A stretch of DNA of 64,000 nt from Ananas comosus. Lineage: Eukaryota; Streptophyta; Magnoliopsida; Poales; Bromeliaceae. The stretch covers positions 7,445,681 to 7,509,680 of the forward strand of contig NC_033641.1 of NCBI RefSeq assembly GCF_001540865.1. Reading direction: 5' to 3'. This document shows, piece after piece, positions 44,507 through 56,543 of this stretch. Under the pieces are notes generated by a model. The model did no database searches, was not told the DNA's origin, and saw nothing but the letters and a program-made list of their open reading frames with translations. Position 1 is the stretch's first letter. The number at the start of each line of letters is the position of its first letter. The translations under genes and the position numbers were made by a program.

Positions 44507-44869
44507 TGAAAAACTTCAAAAACCCCTTGTGGTTTCACATTTTTTCATTTTAGTACCCTATAGTTTAAAGTGTATCAAGTTAGTATTCTGTGGTTTCGCA
44601 CTTTCTCATTTTAGTATCCTATGGTTTAAAGTGTATCAAGTTAGTACTCTGTGGTTTTATTTTTGTATCAAGTTAATACCCTGTGGTTTTATTTTTGTAT
44701 CAAGTTAGTATCCTATGATTTTATTTTTCTCTTAATGAAATATTAAACCACAGGGTACTAAAGCGAGAAAGTGCGAAACCACAGGATACTAACTTAATAC
44801 ACTTTAAACCATATGGTACTAAAGTGTAAAAAAAAGAAACCACAAGGAGGTATTTGAAGTATTTTCCCC
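44507..44869. mobile_element. CCCTGTGGTTT foldback element, copy 3
   Basis: Inverted ends TGAAAAACTTCAAAAACC and GGTATTTGAAGTATTTTCCCC; left-half CTATGGTTTAAAGTGTATC units face AAACCACAGG units on the right. Flanks are A-rich, so the target duplication cannot be judged. Confidence 0.72.
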
Positions 44870-44884
44870 AAAAAAAAAGGACTT

Positions 44885-45657
44885 TGTTGATACCAAAATT
44901 GAGCCGACCTAACCCACGTATGAGCCAATAAGGACACGTGGTACACCAGGAGTCGGCAAAAAGACGGGAACGGTTGAAGATTGGGGCGTAACTTTCATGA
45001 GGAGTTAGCGTAACTTTCATGAGGAGTTAGTACAACTTCCACGATCATGGTTACAACCACTCCCCCGAACTTCTTTCAACGAACTAATAATGTGGGCTAT
45101 AAATAGTAACTTTGAAGCCTGCAATAGGGGTCTTTGCCCCTGCGCACAAAAAACCATCCTTATTTCCTCTGCATTTTATCGCTTTTCTAGGAGTAGTCTA
45201 AATGTAATCTTTTTCTTTTCCTCATTTACTGCTTTCATAGGAGTAGCTCTCGTAACTTAGCATACTTGGAGTCTGTCTGCCCTACGGGCATCACTCCCCT
45301 GTTCTTTTACTTGGAGTCTGTCTGCCCTACGGGCATCACTTCCCTGTTCTTGTACGTCTATTCAATAGAAAATCATTTTCGGCTCTTCTCGCCGATCAGA
45401 TCTCAAGTTGTTTAGTCATTCGGCTCATCTCTCAGTCGAATTCTGAGCTTCCCCTCCTCATTCGGCTCATCCCGCCGAAGCGAATTTACTGGGGAGGTTT
45501 TCGAACCCGGCTGATTCGATCCCTTATCGGCCGAATCGCTTGATCCATCGTGGGCCCAAACTTCGAGGGTCACAATCCGCGGCCGCTCATCATCCCGACG
45601 TCCTTCCCGAGGAGAATCCTTGACCGAGTCAAGGGTCAGGACTTTTGGCCACCAACA
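44885..45657 (+). mobile_element. LTR of a Ty3-type retrotransposon (copy B)
   Basis: Starts TGTTGATACCAAA. TATAAATAG lies near 45100, paired TAGGAGTAG words at 45189 and 45240, and a duplicated CTGTCTGCCCTACGGGCATC at 45270 and 45316. It ends CCACCAACA before TTTTTTGGCACGCCCGGTGG, the probable primer-binding region. Aligns with copy A at 6780-7515. The 3' LTR was not found. Confidence 0.68.
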
Positions 45658-45715
45658 ATTTTTTGGCACGCCCGGTGGGACACATTTTTTGGTAAATTTA
45701 TATTTTATATAAATT

Positions 45716-46381
45716 ATGGCTGATGATTTACGTAATAGGATTGTTCCTAGAAATTCTAGGAGTGATCAATCTAGTGATTCAGACAATGCTGACGAATGTC
45801 AAGCAGTTTTGCCAATTGAAGGAGAAACTAGTGGACAGTCGGCTCATCAAGAGCCAAGTCTAACTCAGGCACTCGGCCAGATGAGCCGAGTCCTGCAAAC
45901 TTTAGATTAAAATATCCATCAAAGTACCGCTCGACTAGACGCGGTGCTGGCCGCTATCACGGCCTATAATAAAAATATTGCACGAATAGGACAATTATTG
46001 ACTCGAAATGAGCAATCAATGACAGGCTTACAAAGGCCTATGATGACACCAGTGTTGCAAAATCCTACGACACCGATAAATGGATAGCCCCAATACCAGG
46101 GGGCACCATTCCAAGCAGCTTATAGACCGGCCGTCGTCAATACCGGTCAACAGCCGGAAATTACATGGGGATTGCCACCACCTCCGCCGATGGTAGCATA
46201 CCAGCCTCAAAATGTAGGGGCTAAAGCTGGGGGGCAGGTCCCTAATGATATGCAAGGAGCGAACCCTGCAATACAGAATTCTGGAGTTCCTCAAGGGCCA
46301 AATTCGGCTCAAGCACAAGCTCCGCTGTATGCTCAGATTGAGGAAGTCATTCGGAATACCTTTAGAGTAGGGGCCTCCTGA
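45716..46381 (+). pseudogene. Retrotransposon gag N-terminal region (truncated, copy B)
   Basis: Homologous to 7574-8179: MADDLRNRIVPRNSRSDQSS, VLAAITAYNKNIARIGQLLT and GLPPPPPMVAYQPQNVGAKA. In-frame stops lie near 45908 and 46086. It continues to LYAQIEEVIRNTFRVGAS and then stops at about 46381, where LTR sequence of another element begins, so the conserved capsid domain and pol are absent. Confidence 0.62.
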
Positions 46382-46389
46382 AGCTAAAT

Positions 46390-47290
46390 CTGGTAACTTT
46401 TCGAAAAGTGTCAGGTGTAGGTTTAGTTGGTTTTGGTAACTTTTCGAAAAGTGTTAGGTGTAGGTTTAAGAAGTTTTCTCCTAAATTAAATTCTAGTTCA
46501 GCAGATAATAATTTATCTAAAATCATTAAATTATGCTCCAAATTCAGGTTTCATATAAAACCATACAATCCATGAATTTGAGCTACTAACATGAAACTAT
46601 AACACAACTAGGAGCATGCTGACATTATCTAAGACTTAGGAGGAATTCCGACGTGTTCGATCAACATTAACCCACCTCAACCTCTCGTCCAACACCGGCT
46701 AGAGGTCGATAGAAGAAATCCCGTGCCAGAACAGCCTCAACGGAATCAACTGAGGTGCTCGAGCAACCCTCCGAAGATCAGAAGAACAAAAATGAGATCG
46801 ATCCTCAAATTCCCTTAAAACTTAGGAAAAGAAGCTAGAGAGAGAGAAAGAGGAGAAGCTGCCTCAGCTCCAAGCTTCCTACACGATATATACAAGCTGG
46901 GGGTCGGTTGGGATAAACCCAATAGCAAAATTATCAAAAGACTCCTTACCAACTCAAATCTGTCGCCTAAGTATCGGTACTCAATTTCGGTACCGGTACC
47001 CGGCGCTTAAACAGCTAAAGCCCAGCGTTGGACAACTGGGTTTTAACACAATGTACCGGTACTAGCTCAATGCAGTACCGATACCCAGTCCTAGTACTGG
47101 TACTCCACTCATGTACCGGTACTCAACACTTAAAACATGCAGTTTGTAAATTTCAGTGTCAGAATTTCAATCACACACTGTGCTGAGTTCGTTTTTGCGT
47201 CCATTTCGCGTCAAACGACTCAAACTCGTCCCATCACTTAGCTCCACTGTCGACTCTAGGCCGTCTCAAGATGTCACCGGACAACTCTGA
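46390..47290 (-). mobile_element. LTR fragment of a Ty3 chromovirus-like element
   Basis: Contains GTACCGGTAC words and, at 47165-47240, GAGTTCGTTTTTGCGTCCAT and CGCGTCAAACGACTCAAA, which recur at 49880-49940 and, in complement, at 62640-62690. A 33-base phrase starting GGTAACTTTTCGAAAAGTGT is repeated at 46392 and 46433. It abuts the integrase end of the pol remnant on its right. Confidence 0.6.
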
Positions 47291-47299
47291 CCTTTTTCT

Positions 47300-49665
47300 C
47301 TACTTCCACAGAATATCCGGGCCCAAAGTCTTTCTTTCACCTACCTCACACCAATGTAGGGATGATCGACACTTGCGTCCATACAATGCTTCAAACAGAG
47401 CCATTCTGATGCTCGCTTGATAGCTGTTGTTGTACGCAAACTCAACTAATCTCAAATATCGATACCACCTACCTCCAAAATCTAGGACACAAGCTTTCAA
47501 CATGTCCTCTAGAGTCTGAATAATCCGCTCTGATTGACCATCTATCTGTAGATGAAATGCTGTGCTGAAGTGAAGTTATGTACCCAAAACCGTCTGAAGG
47601 CTCCTCCAGAACTGCGAGACGAATCTCAGGTCTCTATTTGATACAATCGAAGTAGGTACTCCATATAACCTTACTACCTCATCGAAATACAACTGGGCAA
47701 GTTGCTCCCTGGACCAAGTAGTCTGCACCAGTAGGAAGTGAATAGACTTGGTCTGTCTATCCACTATCACCTATATAGCATTAAAATCACCCTGTGTCCT
47801 CGGTAAACCCACGACAAAATCTATGGTGATCTGGTCCCACTTTCATTCTGGCACTAGAAGATTCTGAAGTTTGCCAGCAGGAACACGGTGCTCCGCCTTC
47901 ATCTGTTGACAAGTCAGACACTGAGCCACATATCTTCTAATGTCTCTTTTGATTCCATTCCACCAGAAGTGTGCCTTCAAATCCTCATACATCTTGGTGA
48001 ACCGTATAACGTGTGTAATGAGCCTTTCTCAAAATCTTTTCTCGGATCTCTGAATCCATAGGCACACACAGTTGGTCCCTGTACCACAGTACTCTCGAAC
48101 TCTCAATAGGAAAGTCCCCTATTTATCCACTCTCAATTTTCTCTCGAAGCACAAGCAAATGAGGGTCTACACTCTGTTTCTCTCGGATCCTGTCCAACAG
48201 AGTAGGCTGCAAGATCAAAGACATCAGTCTCGCAGTGGCCTCAGGGGACACCACTTCAAGTCCAAATCACTGCAACTCCTCAAGCAAAGGCCTCTGCTGA
48301 GTGATCATCATGCTGAGACTTTGCACTGACTTCCTGCTCAACGCATCTGTCACTACATTCGTCTTGCCGGGGTGATACTAAATGTTGATATCATAATCCT
48401 TCAACAATTCCAGCCACCGGCATTACTTGAGATTCAATTCCTTCTGGGTGAACAAATACTTGAGACTTTTATGATCGGTGAAAATCTCGCAATGCTCACC
48501 ATACAGGTAATGCCGCCACAACTTCAGTGCGAACACCACAGCGGCAAGCTCTAAGTCAGACGTAGGATAATTCTTTTTATAATTCTTTAATTACCGTGAA
48601 GTATAAGCAATTATCCTACCATACTGCATCAGTACACAACTCAAACCACTGTGTGACGCGTCGCTATAGATCACAAATCTTAACCCCATAACCGGAAGAG
48701 TAAGAATAGGAGCCGACATCAGCCTCCACAAAACTCCTTTGACAGTTCTCACTCCAAATAAACTTAATTCCTTTACAAGTCAATCGAGTGAGGGGTGTGG
48801 AAAGCTTAGCAAAGCCTTCCACAAATCGACGATAATATCCAGCCAAACCAAGAAAACTCCTCACATCAGTAATCATCGTCGGTCTAGGTCAATCCCGAAT
48901 CGCATCAATTTTCTTTGGGTCAACTGCTACTCCAACTGCTAAAATCACGTGGCCCAAGAAAGAAAATTCCTGAAGCCAAAACTCGCACTTCTTTAACTTG
49001 GCATACAACTTCTTTTCTCTCAGAAGTTGCAATACGATCCTCAAGTGCTCCTCGTGCTCCGAATCACTCTGGGGGTAAATCAGAATATCATCGATAAATA
49101 CCACTACGAAACTATCCAAGAACAGCTTAAATACTTGATTCATTAAATCCATAAAAGCAGCAGGGGCATTAGTCAATCCAAAAGGCATCACTATGAACTC
49201 ATAATGCCCATACCGTGTTCGAAAAGCCGTCTTGGAAATATCCTCGGCCCTCACCTTCAGTTAGTGGTAACCTGACTGCAAATCAATCTTTGAGATGACA
49301 CAAGATCCTTCCAGCTGATCGAACAGATCATTAATGCGCGGCAAAGGGTACTTGTTCTTGATAGTTACTTTATTCAACTCTCGGTAATCCACACAAAGCC
49401 TAAGTGAACCATCATTCTTATTCACGAATAACACCGGCGCTCCCCAAGGTGACACACCGGGTCTAACATACCCTTTATCCATCAAATCTTCAAGTTGCAC
49501 TTTAAGTTCTCTTAGCTCCGCCGGTGCCATTCGATAGGGTACCTTCAAGATTGGCGCAGTTTTCGGAACTACGTCAATCACAAACTCAACCTCCCTGTCT
49601 AGCAGCATATATGTCAACTTAGGGGGAAAGACATCGGGGAACTCGTGAACTACGTCAATCCTCAA
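47300..49665 (-). pseudogene. Ty3-type pol (RT, RNase H, integrase) remnant, - strand
   Basis: Open pieces in order on the - strand match Ty3 pol. A region before RT ([14 protein letters not shown]) and an RT core ([35 protein letters not shown], the catalytic FIDDILIY and FLGHV) run over 49665-48889. The RT/RNase H junction FLGLAGYYRRFVEGFAKLS follows at 48876-48664, then a decayed RNase H. Integrase pieces are SREQLAQLYFDEVVRLYGVP and LVEFAYNNSYQASI (47770-47300). Gag and protease are missing at the right end and the integrase C-terminus/chromodomain at the left. Several stops and frameshifts. The RT pattern is of the Del/Tekay chromovirus kind. The element is flanked directly by LTR-like fragments on both sides. 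Confidence 0.85.
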
Positions 49666-49985
49666 TTCAAATCTATCGCCTGAGTACCGATACTCAATTT
49701 GGGTACCGGTACCCGGCGCTTAAACAGCTAAAACCCGAGCGCTGGACAGCTGGGTTTTAATACAGTGTACCGATACTAGCTCAATACAGTACTGGTAACC
49801 AGTCCCAATAACGGTACCCCACTCAGATACCGGTACTCAACACTCAAAACCTACAGTTTGTAGATTTCAGTGTCAGAACTTCAATCTCACACTGTGCCGA
49901 GTCCGTTTTTGCGTCAATTTCGCGCCAAACGACTCAAATTCGTCCCGACACTCTACAGATGTGTCGACAAGCCATAGATACTGCA
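49666..49985 (-). mobile_element. LTR fragment next to the pol remnant
   Basis: Matches about 46965-47240: ATTCAAATCTATCGCCTGAG, GTACCGGTACCCGGCGCTTA, and GCGTCAATTTCGCGCCAAAC. It starts immediately where the pol reading stops, so a large internal deletion or template switch joined LTR and pol. Confidence 0.6.
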
Positions 49986-50401
49986 GTCACTCCGACCGTT
50001 AAACCCCAGGGATACAACAATTATTCATTTGCTTCTAATCTTTGTAACCCTCAGATGTCGAGTGTTAGGCCTTAATTAGTGTATGAATATTTTATTTAGT
50101 ATATTCTTTTAATTTAATAAAAAAATGTATACATTTGGTAGAAAAGTATTTCAAATGAAATATCATATTCGGATTTCGATTTTTTTTAAAAAATAAGATA
50201 AATAATTTTTTAGGTGAAATATACTATCCTACTAAATCACAAATAGTAAAACTTTAAAAAGAAAATTAAATTTCCTACTTAGAAAAATTTTATACCAAAA
50301 AGATAATATATTCAGACATTCAAATATGATCTAATAATAGAAGCATGTGAAGTAGTCGTAGACTTAAAGAGTTAAAAAGTTAAAAATATATGAACATTAA
50401 T
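49986..50401. other. AT-rich intergenic, nothing identified
   Basis: No coding frame or element ends. Confidence 0.4.
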
Positions 50402-50633
50402 TGGAGTTGAGCTATGATACTTTTACAAGTATCACCATCATGGTATTATTAGGTTTTAAGTCATTGGATCTACTTTTTAATTATTAATAGCCCTTGGATT
50501 AAACACTATTCCACCTACCACCACCTACCACCACCTACCACCATCATCTCAACCTCACATCTCTCCATCCAAGGGCTAAAAACACACAAGTATCACTCCC
50601 ATGATACTTTTACAAGTATTCTAGCCCTACTCC
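50402..50633. mobile_element. MITE, about 230 bp, not in a TA run
   Basis: Family member of 13511-13738 (inverted core, ACCACCTACCACCACCTACC). Ends TTGAGCTATGATACTTTTAC and GTAAAAGTATTCTAGC-type arms are inverted. The flank is ATTAATT (or CATTAATT) on both sides, giving a 7- or 8-bp duplication instead of TA. This is the only copy here outside a microsatellite with clear ends. Confidence 0.75.
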
Positions 50634-51600
50634 ATTAATTGTTGTATATAAAAATATTATAACTCAACTCCAATTTTATATACACTAGATAATGGTCTTA
50701 ATATCGTGCCAAAAGAACCGGTCAATCCAATGGGCTAACGATGTATTCACTATTTCCAGAAAGCGAATAGCCCATTGATGGAGACCACATCTGTTATCAG
50801 TTTGGGATAGTATCTGATTAGTACTTCCAAATTTTAAAAATATTTAATTTACTTTTAGTTAACCAAAATATTTTTCAAAATTTCAAAAAATCTCTTGAAA
50901 TATCCAATGTTCTCGTTTGGATTGGATACAAGAAGGGGATAAGTCTTTATCCCTTTTTGTACACAAACACAAGTGCTGAAGTTGTGAAGCGCTTGTTCCC
51001 ACTCTTAAGTGGAATAGGGGTGGGAACAAGCAGTTCCCAGCTCTTTTTTTTTAAAAAATTAATTTTAAAATTAAAATTTATAATTTTAAATTTTAAATTT
51101 TAATTTGATATTTTATATTTTTTAAATTTAAATTTTAATATTTTATAATTTTTAAATTTAAATTTATCTTAAATTTAAAATTTAAATTTTAAAATTTTAA
51201 GTTTAACATTTTGAAATTTAAAAATTTAAAATTTAAAATTTAAAATTTAAGATTTTAAAATTTAAAATTTAAAATTGAAAAATTCTAAAAATTTAAATTT
51301 TCAAAATTTTAAATTTTAAATTTTTAAAATTTTAAATTTTAAAATTTGAAATCTATAATTTGAGAGTTTAATTTTAAATTTTAATTTCATATTCTAAAAT
51401 TTAAAAGTTAAAATTTTAAGTTTAAAAATAAAAAATTTAAAATTTAAAAATTCAAATTCAAATATAATAAGAGTGATAATATCATTTTTCTAATCATAAG
51501 TTCATAACTACCCACTATTCTTTTCATTCCATTTTTTTCTATCTAAATGTTATTTTTTTTATTCCCGGAAACAACGAATTTTTATCCAAACACAAAATTG
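50634..51600. other. AT-rich low-complexity block, possible MITE
   Basis: Bases 51050-51475 are almost entirely AAATTTAAAATTT-type words. TCGTTTGGATTGGATAC (50923) and TTTTTATCCAAACACAAAA (51578) could be ends of a hAT- or Harbinger-like element of about 670 bp, but the inverted match is short and no duplication is clear. Confidence 0.3.
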
Positions 51601-51886
51601 ATCTACTTTTTACTTATAGCTAAACTTGTATTTATTCATGAAATAAGCTGTTCTTATTTATACTCGAGCCGAACGAAGTCTTATTACAATTTCTATGCTT
51701 TGATATTTCAATCCATATGAATTATTTATTTATTTACATGAATTGATTGTTGTTGGTTGTCGCTTCGTGTGTGTAAAACAGTCTTATACACACGGGCAAA
51801 TTTGGACACGCTATCGTAGATGCTTCCGCTCAAGTCCAGAACGTAACATATATAGCTGCTAAAACCAGCTGTATAACGTAGTTTTC

Positions 51887-52049
51887 TTTTTTTTGAGAGC
51901 GAGAGAGAGATAGGTAGCACGCTAGCTACCCGTTTCGTTTTATTTTATTTAAAAATAAACTTAGCTGGAAATATAAATCAACTAGGATTCGAACTTGGGT
52001 CTGGATACCAACCACCAAGCTTTTTGCCACTTACTCTAGGGACGGTCGG
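51887..52049 (-). mobile_element. tRNA-derived SINE, copy 4, with 17-bp target duplication
   Basis: TGTATAACGTAGTTTTC occurs at 51870-51886 and 52050-52066. The body reads AGGTAGCACGCTAG through GATTCGAACTTGG to GGGACGGTCGG. The left side carries the T tail and a (GA) run. Confidence 0.92.
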
Positions 52050-52066
52050 TGTATAACGTAGTTTTC

Positions 52067-52479
52067 AAATAACACTTTTTACTAGAGATAAGAAAGTAAA
52101 AAGTTGCCTCATACGGGGAAGAGACCAAATTTGTTCTCCAATATACTTTGTTAATTATTTTTTTTCAACTCTTTCTCCATAATTATCTAAAATTTTGCTT
52201 CAGGGATTTGCTCCTCTCTTCTTTCGATCTCTTTGGGTGACCTCCTCCTTCTTCCTCTTCTGTTGCGCACTATGCAGACTTCATCCCAGCTTTTGGTGGA
52301 GGTTGGCAGATTCCGAGGTGGCTGGCGGTTCCGGCGGTTGGAGGTAAGTAGAATTGATTGGGACATGCAGGTGATCGGGGGGCAGCTTAGGAGGAGGGGA
52401 ATGTGCCTGTGCCACTGATAAATATCTTTATACATTCTCTTTAGCTCAGAAAAAAAAAAAAGAAAAAAAGAAAAAATAG
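52067..52479. other. Intergenic, exon-like patch without support
   Basis: Bases about 52200-52350 are less AT-rich and end in GGAG|GTAAGTAG, a good donor consensus. The surrounding frame (about 60 codons) has no recognisable domain. Possibly a gene fragment. Confidence 0.2.
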
Positions 52480-52856
52480 AACATCAAATGCCAGTGGTTT
52501 CGTGTTTTTTCACTTTAATATCCTATAGTTTAAAATATATTACTTTAGTACCCCGTAGTTTTATTTTTCTCCTTTCCTTATTCTCTTTATAAATTTTTTT
52601 CAGTAAAATTAGTGACAAAGTTAAAACTATAGAATACTAAAGTAAAAGACCACAAAATACTAAAGTGAATATTCGATAAATTATAGGTGGGATATCGAAA
52701 GTTTTTTGTATATAATTTAACAAAGAGTTAATAGCGGTGTTGATTGAAACAGAAAAATAAAATCACGGGGTGCTAAAGTGACTCACTTTAAACCATAGTG
52801 TACTAAAGTGAGAAAGCGCAAAACTACATGTGTGGTATTTGAAGTTCACCTTTTAG
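52480..52856. mobile_element. CCCTGTGGTTT foldback element, copy 4, diverged
   Basis: Left CATCAAATGCCAGTGGTTTC and right ACTACATGTGTGGTATTTGAAG are inverted; fewer internal units than copies 1-3 and more substitutions. Confidence 0.6.
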
Positions 52857-53748
52857 TGCCCCTTCTTGTCAAAAATTTTGAAAACTAATAAAAAATTGTA
52901 CTAGTATTTTTTCATACATATTTTAATAAACAATATATATCTCATAGGTGATATTCTAAGACTTGAAAATACTCCCGCATCAAATCGCTACAGCTAAATA
53001 TGAGGGCATATAAGACTAGAGTGACTAAATTTAATAACTGAATCTAAGCATTTTGAATCAATAGATTTAGCCCAAAAAGTTATGGAGTCTAGACCAATAG
53101 ATTTGTTGGCTATTTATAATTGGACTAAAATATATCCAACATCCTGCTCCGTGATAATAGACACAGGAGACTAATAAGTTGAGTAGAGGTGCGGTCTATA
53201 AGACACCTAACGGTAAGAGACTCAACAATAGATCCAACGTCCAGGTACGTTGAGTGAGATCGAAACCTGCGATCGTTGTGACTGAGCCTTTAAATGCGAT
53301 AGGTGCACTCTTCCTATCCGCATGTACTTTTCGAATAGTTGATTAACCCTTATGATTCATAAGATTTAGCCTAACTAGTTATTGAGACCATACAACCCTA
53401 GGGACCGAGTCGTAGCATTAAAGAGGACGGTAAAGCTGGATGGGCTAGATTTAGATTTAATAAAACCGAACCGTGGGCGATAGAAGTTCTGGCTCTGCCA
53501 TGATTGAAAGTACTCCTACTATGTAAAAGTTCTGGCTCTGCCGTGATTGGAGGTAAAATCTGAATGATTGCTTTTATTCAAACTGTTTCTTCTTTTTTTA
53601 AAAATTTTTTTTGAGCTCTAACGGCCTTGAGCTTAACTTTTATTGTTGATGCTTAGATTCGGAGAACCAATTTTTTTTTCTTTTTTTTTTTGAGAGAGAA
53701 AAAAGAACCAACTTAGCTACCTTCTTCCTTATTTGATATTTTTATTTG
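52857..53748. other. Intergenic, nothing identified
   Basis: No coding frame. A phrase AAAGTTCTGGCTCTGCC occurs twice near 53486 and 53526. Poly-T stretch at 53670-53690. Confidence 0.4.
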
Positions 53749-54681
53749 GGTTAATTGTATATAGTTCTATGTAAATGTATCGAATAGTAAGTATATTCTT
53801 ATATAAAGTTTAACTTTTAACGCTCATCACTACAAAAAATCAGTGATATTCATATTTATCTCTCTGGTTTGTTATTGTTAGAAAACTATTTACTTTTTAA
53901 TAGCAGATAAGTGAAATGTCAATTTTACTTTCACAAATATATTCCTCCAAAAACCCAACTGCTGTAATCGTACAAAAATATCTCCTAAAATAATTTTCAA
54001 TGGTCATCTTCTTCTTCATCTTCTTCCTCTTTAAAATCCAACCCAATCACCGACCGTCCCTAGCGCAAGTGGTAAAAAGCTTGATGGTTGGTACCCGGTC
54101 CCAAGTTCGAATCCTAGTTGATTCACATTTCTAGCTAAGTTTATTTCTAAATGAAATAAACGAAGCAGATAGCATGCTACCCATCTCTTAAAAAAAAAAA
54201 AAATCCAACCCAATCCATCATTATTGCAACCTCTTCTTTCACTTATTTTCTCCTAAATTTTTTCTTTTGAGCAAAATAAGAAAAAAAGTATAGAAAAAAT
54301 TGAATGAAAAAGCAGCATGTGTACGACGTGGGCAAAGCAACACATATTGCGGATGAATAAGGACGGAAAAATTTTAATTACAGATTCGAAACTAGCATGA
54401 AGGAGAGAAAGAAAAAGGAAGAAAAAAATGAGTTTCCATTGCTAATATTTTGATTGAGAGAAGAAGGTATAATATAAGAAGATAGAAATATCAAATTACC
54501 TCATTGACTAATTAGGGTTAAGTAATTTACCTATCGTTAATTAAATTTTTCTAACGGATCCTAACGGCAGGGGCGTATTTAAAAATATTAGGATTTTTGT
54601 AGAAATAATATAAAAAAGTTAAACTTTATAGTGATATATTTGTAATTCGCTATGTTTATAGAGAGTTATATGTAATTAACC
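53749..54681. mobile_element. TIR element with nested SINE, relative of 42698-43771
   Basis: Left end GGTTAATTGTATATAGTTC...AATGTATCGAATA is complementary to the right end TAATTCGCTATGTTTATAG...TATATGTAATTAACC. Subterminal AACTTTTAACGCTCAT-like words have partners near 54600. Non-coding. Confidence 0.65.
54049..54200 (+). mobile_element. tRNA-derived SINE, copy 5, best example
   Basis: AAATCCAACCCAATC flanks it at 54034-54048 and 54201-54215. The head has a pol III A box (TAGCGCAAGTGG, 54061-54072) and a B box (AGTTCGAATCC, 54104-54114), spaced as in a tRNA. A unique body follows (GATTCACATTTCTAGC, AATAAACGAAGCAGATAGCA), then an A tail. About 150 bp. Internal promoter and A tail explain LINE-assisted spread. 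Confidence 0.92.
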
Positions 54682-55802
54682 TTTTTAATTTTAGAGGTCT
54701 GAGGATCGTACTTAAAAACTTTTATATATTTAGTATTGGCGAAAATTTTAGTATTCTACATTATTTATGTGTCTGAAAATGTGCTTATTTTATTTGTCAA
54801 AGCTGTGTAATATTGTAATCAACCTATGCTGATGAATGAAATTAATGTTTTTATCTCAAAAAATAAAAAAAAAAAGTTCAAGTATCTTTTTCTTTAAGAA
54901 AAATTTTCATGCGAAAAGAAGAAATGTGACTAAAAAAAAAGAAAGTGATAACTTGCCCTGGACTTGATTTACTCGCAAGAATAATAAAAAAGGCAATTGC
55001 TTATGTACCCTCGAAAAATTTCAGATTTTTTTATTTATCTCGCTTAGATGACTAATATATAAAATACTTTTTTTACATTCTAAGTTCTTTCAAATTTGCC
55101 CATAGAGTTAAATTAACGGTTAAGAACAACTTTTATCTCTATGAAATTACTATTTTATCCTTTCAAGTTATCATCACCAACTTTATTTATATTTGCACTT
55201 AGGTGAGAAGAAAAGAAGTATTTTGACTTTTGGTCTCTCAAATATATATTCTACCATCACCAATTTTTTCTATTTGCTCTTAAATTAGGGGCAAAAGAGA
55301 TATTTTAATTTTTTTTAAATCTGATAGAAAATTAATTCGGGTATAATTCGAGACGACTTAACAGCTACTAATAGTAAAATTATTTTTGAATAATAAAAAT
55401 ATATAAAAGAGATATATGTAAAACAAAAAAAGTTAGTAATAAATATGATATTTTAGAAAGGTCACGGTGCTATAGAGGTAATTATCCCATAATAAAAATA
55501 AAATATTAAGTGGAACCATTTCAAAAATTCAAAATGGCCTGTTGCTGAGGGGTTCTCTACACTTAAAAAAAAAAACGAAAAAAGAAAAAAGAAAAAGAAA
55601 AACTGAAAATGAATGCATTGATGGTTGTCTCAGCAAACACAATCTTTTTGCACTTGAGCAACTTTAGACAGCTTACAGCTTCTCCCTAGCACAAAAGTTG
55701 TTGCCTTGGAATCAATCACTTCAGAGTACAGCTTTTGCACATGGAACAGCTCACTCCCAAATAGGGGGACATGGGCCCTCTTCATCACTCAGTCCACTCC
55801 CA
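54682..55802. other. Intergenic, nothing identified
   Basis: AT-rich. A G/C-balanced patch at 55615-55800 has no coding frame that I recognise. Confidence 0.4.
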
Positions 55803-55841
<39 letters not shown>

Positions 55842-55849
55842 TCATAATC
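55803..55849. repeat. (AAT)n microsatellite
   Basis: About 13 AAT/ATA units. Confidence 0.9.
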
Positions 55850-56345
55850 ATTAGAGATTTTGAATTTTCATCAACACTTCCTCGTCGCCCACGCCGCCTT
55901 GCCTACTCCGTCACCTCACCTTCCTCCGCCGCCTAGCCCTCGCCCACCTCTCCATCCGTGTTCACACACATGGTCTCGCTCTCCTTTGCCGTCTCGCCCG
56001 TCTCTCCATCCATACCCACCCCAATCTCTTCCCTATCGTCACCGAAATGGAGGGGCGAGAAGGGCGCAGGAGGAGCGGAGGAGCCGGTGGAGGAAATAGA
56101 ATCGGAGCTGCAGTTGAGTGAGATGCGAAGAATGGAAGAGAAGAGGCGGCGACTAAGCAAGATTGGAGAGAAGACGAAGATAGTGAGGAGTAATTTGGTC
56201 ATTTTATCATCACAGTTAAACACCGTACTTTCTGTAAATATTTTTTATTTTTTTAAAAGGTAAAATATAGGTTTTAAACGACAGGAGAGGAAAGTGAAAA
56301 AGTAGTTATTGACAGAAAATTTTTTATAATTTAGTCTTAAAATAA
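55850..56345. mobile_element. Partial copy of the MULE-type element at 38734-39574
   Basis: Shares the GC-rich part (GCCCACCTCTCCATCCGTGT, CACCGAAATGGAGGGGC), the phrase TAATTTGGTCATTTTATCAT and the right end ATAATTTAG. The left TIR is missing; the copy starts at the (AAT)n run. Confidence 0.65.
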
Positions 56346-56543
56346 ATATCTATTCTAGAACTTTTGATTCTGCTAAAGTGAGGAGCCACTTAGGATTACG
56401 GTGTGCCAGGAATCATATGCTGGTTTGGTTTGATTTGATTTGATTTTTATTGTGAATGGTTTGGTTTTGGCCTACAAGCCAAAGGGACATCTGAAAGCTG
56501 TCTTTAAAAATCATAGCCTTAAACCAACAAATCGAACCAAAAC

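Noticed and set aside
53828..53842. CACTACAAAAAA word, like a CACTA transposon end
   Set aside because: No complementary end or 3-bp duplication found, and it lies inside a different TIR element.
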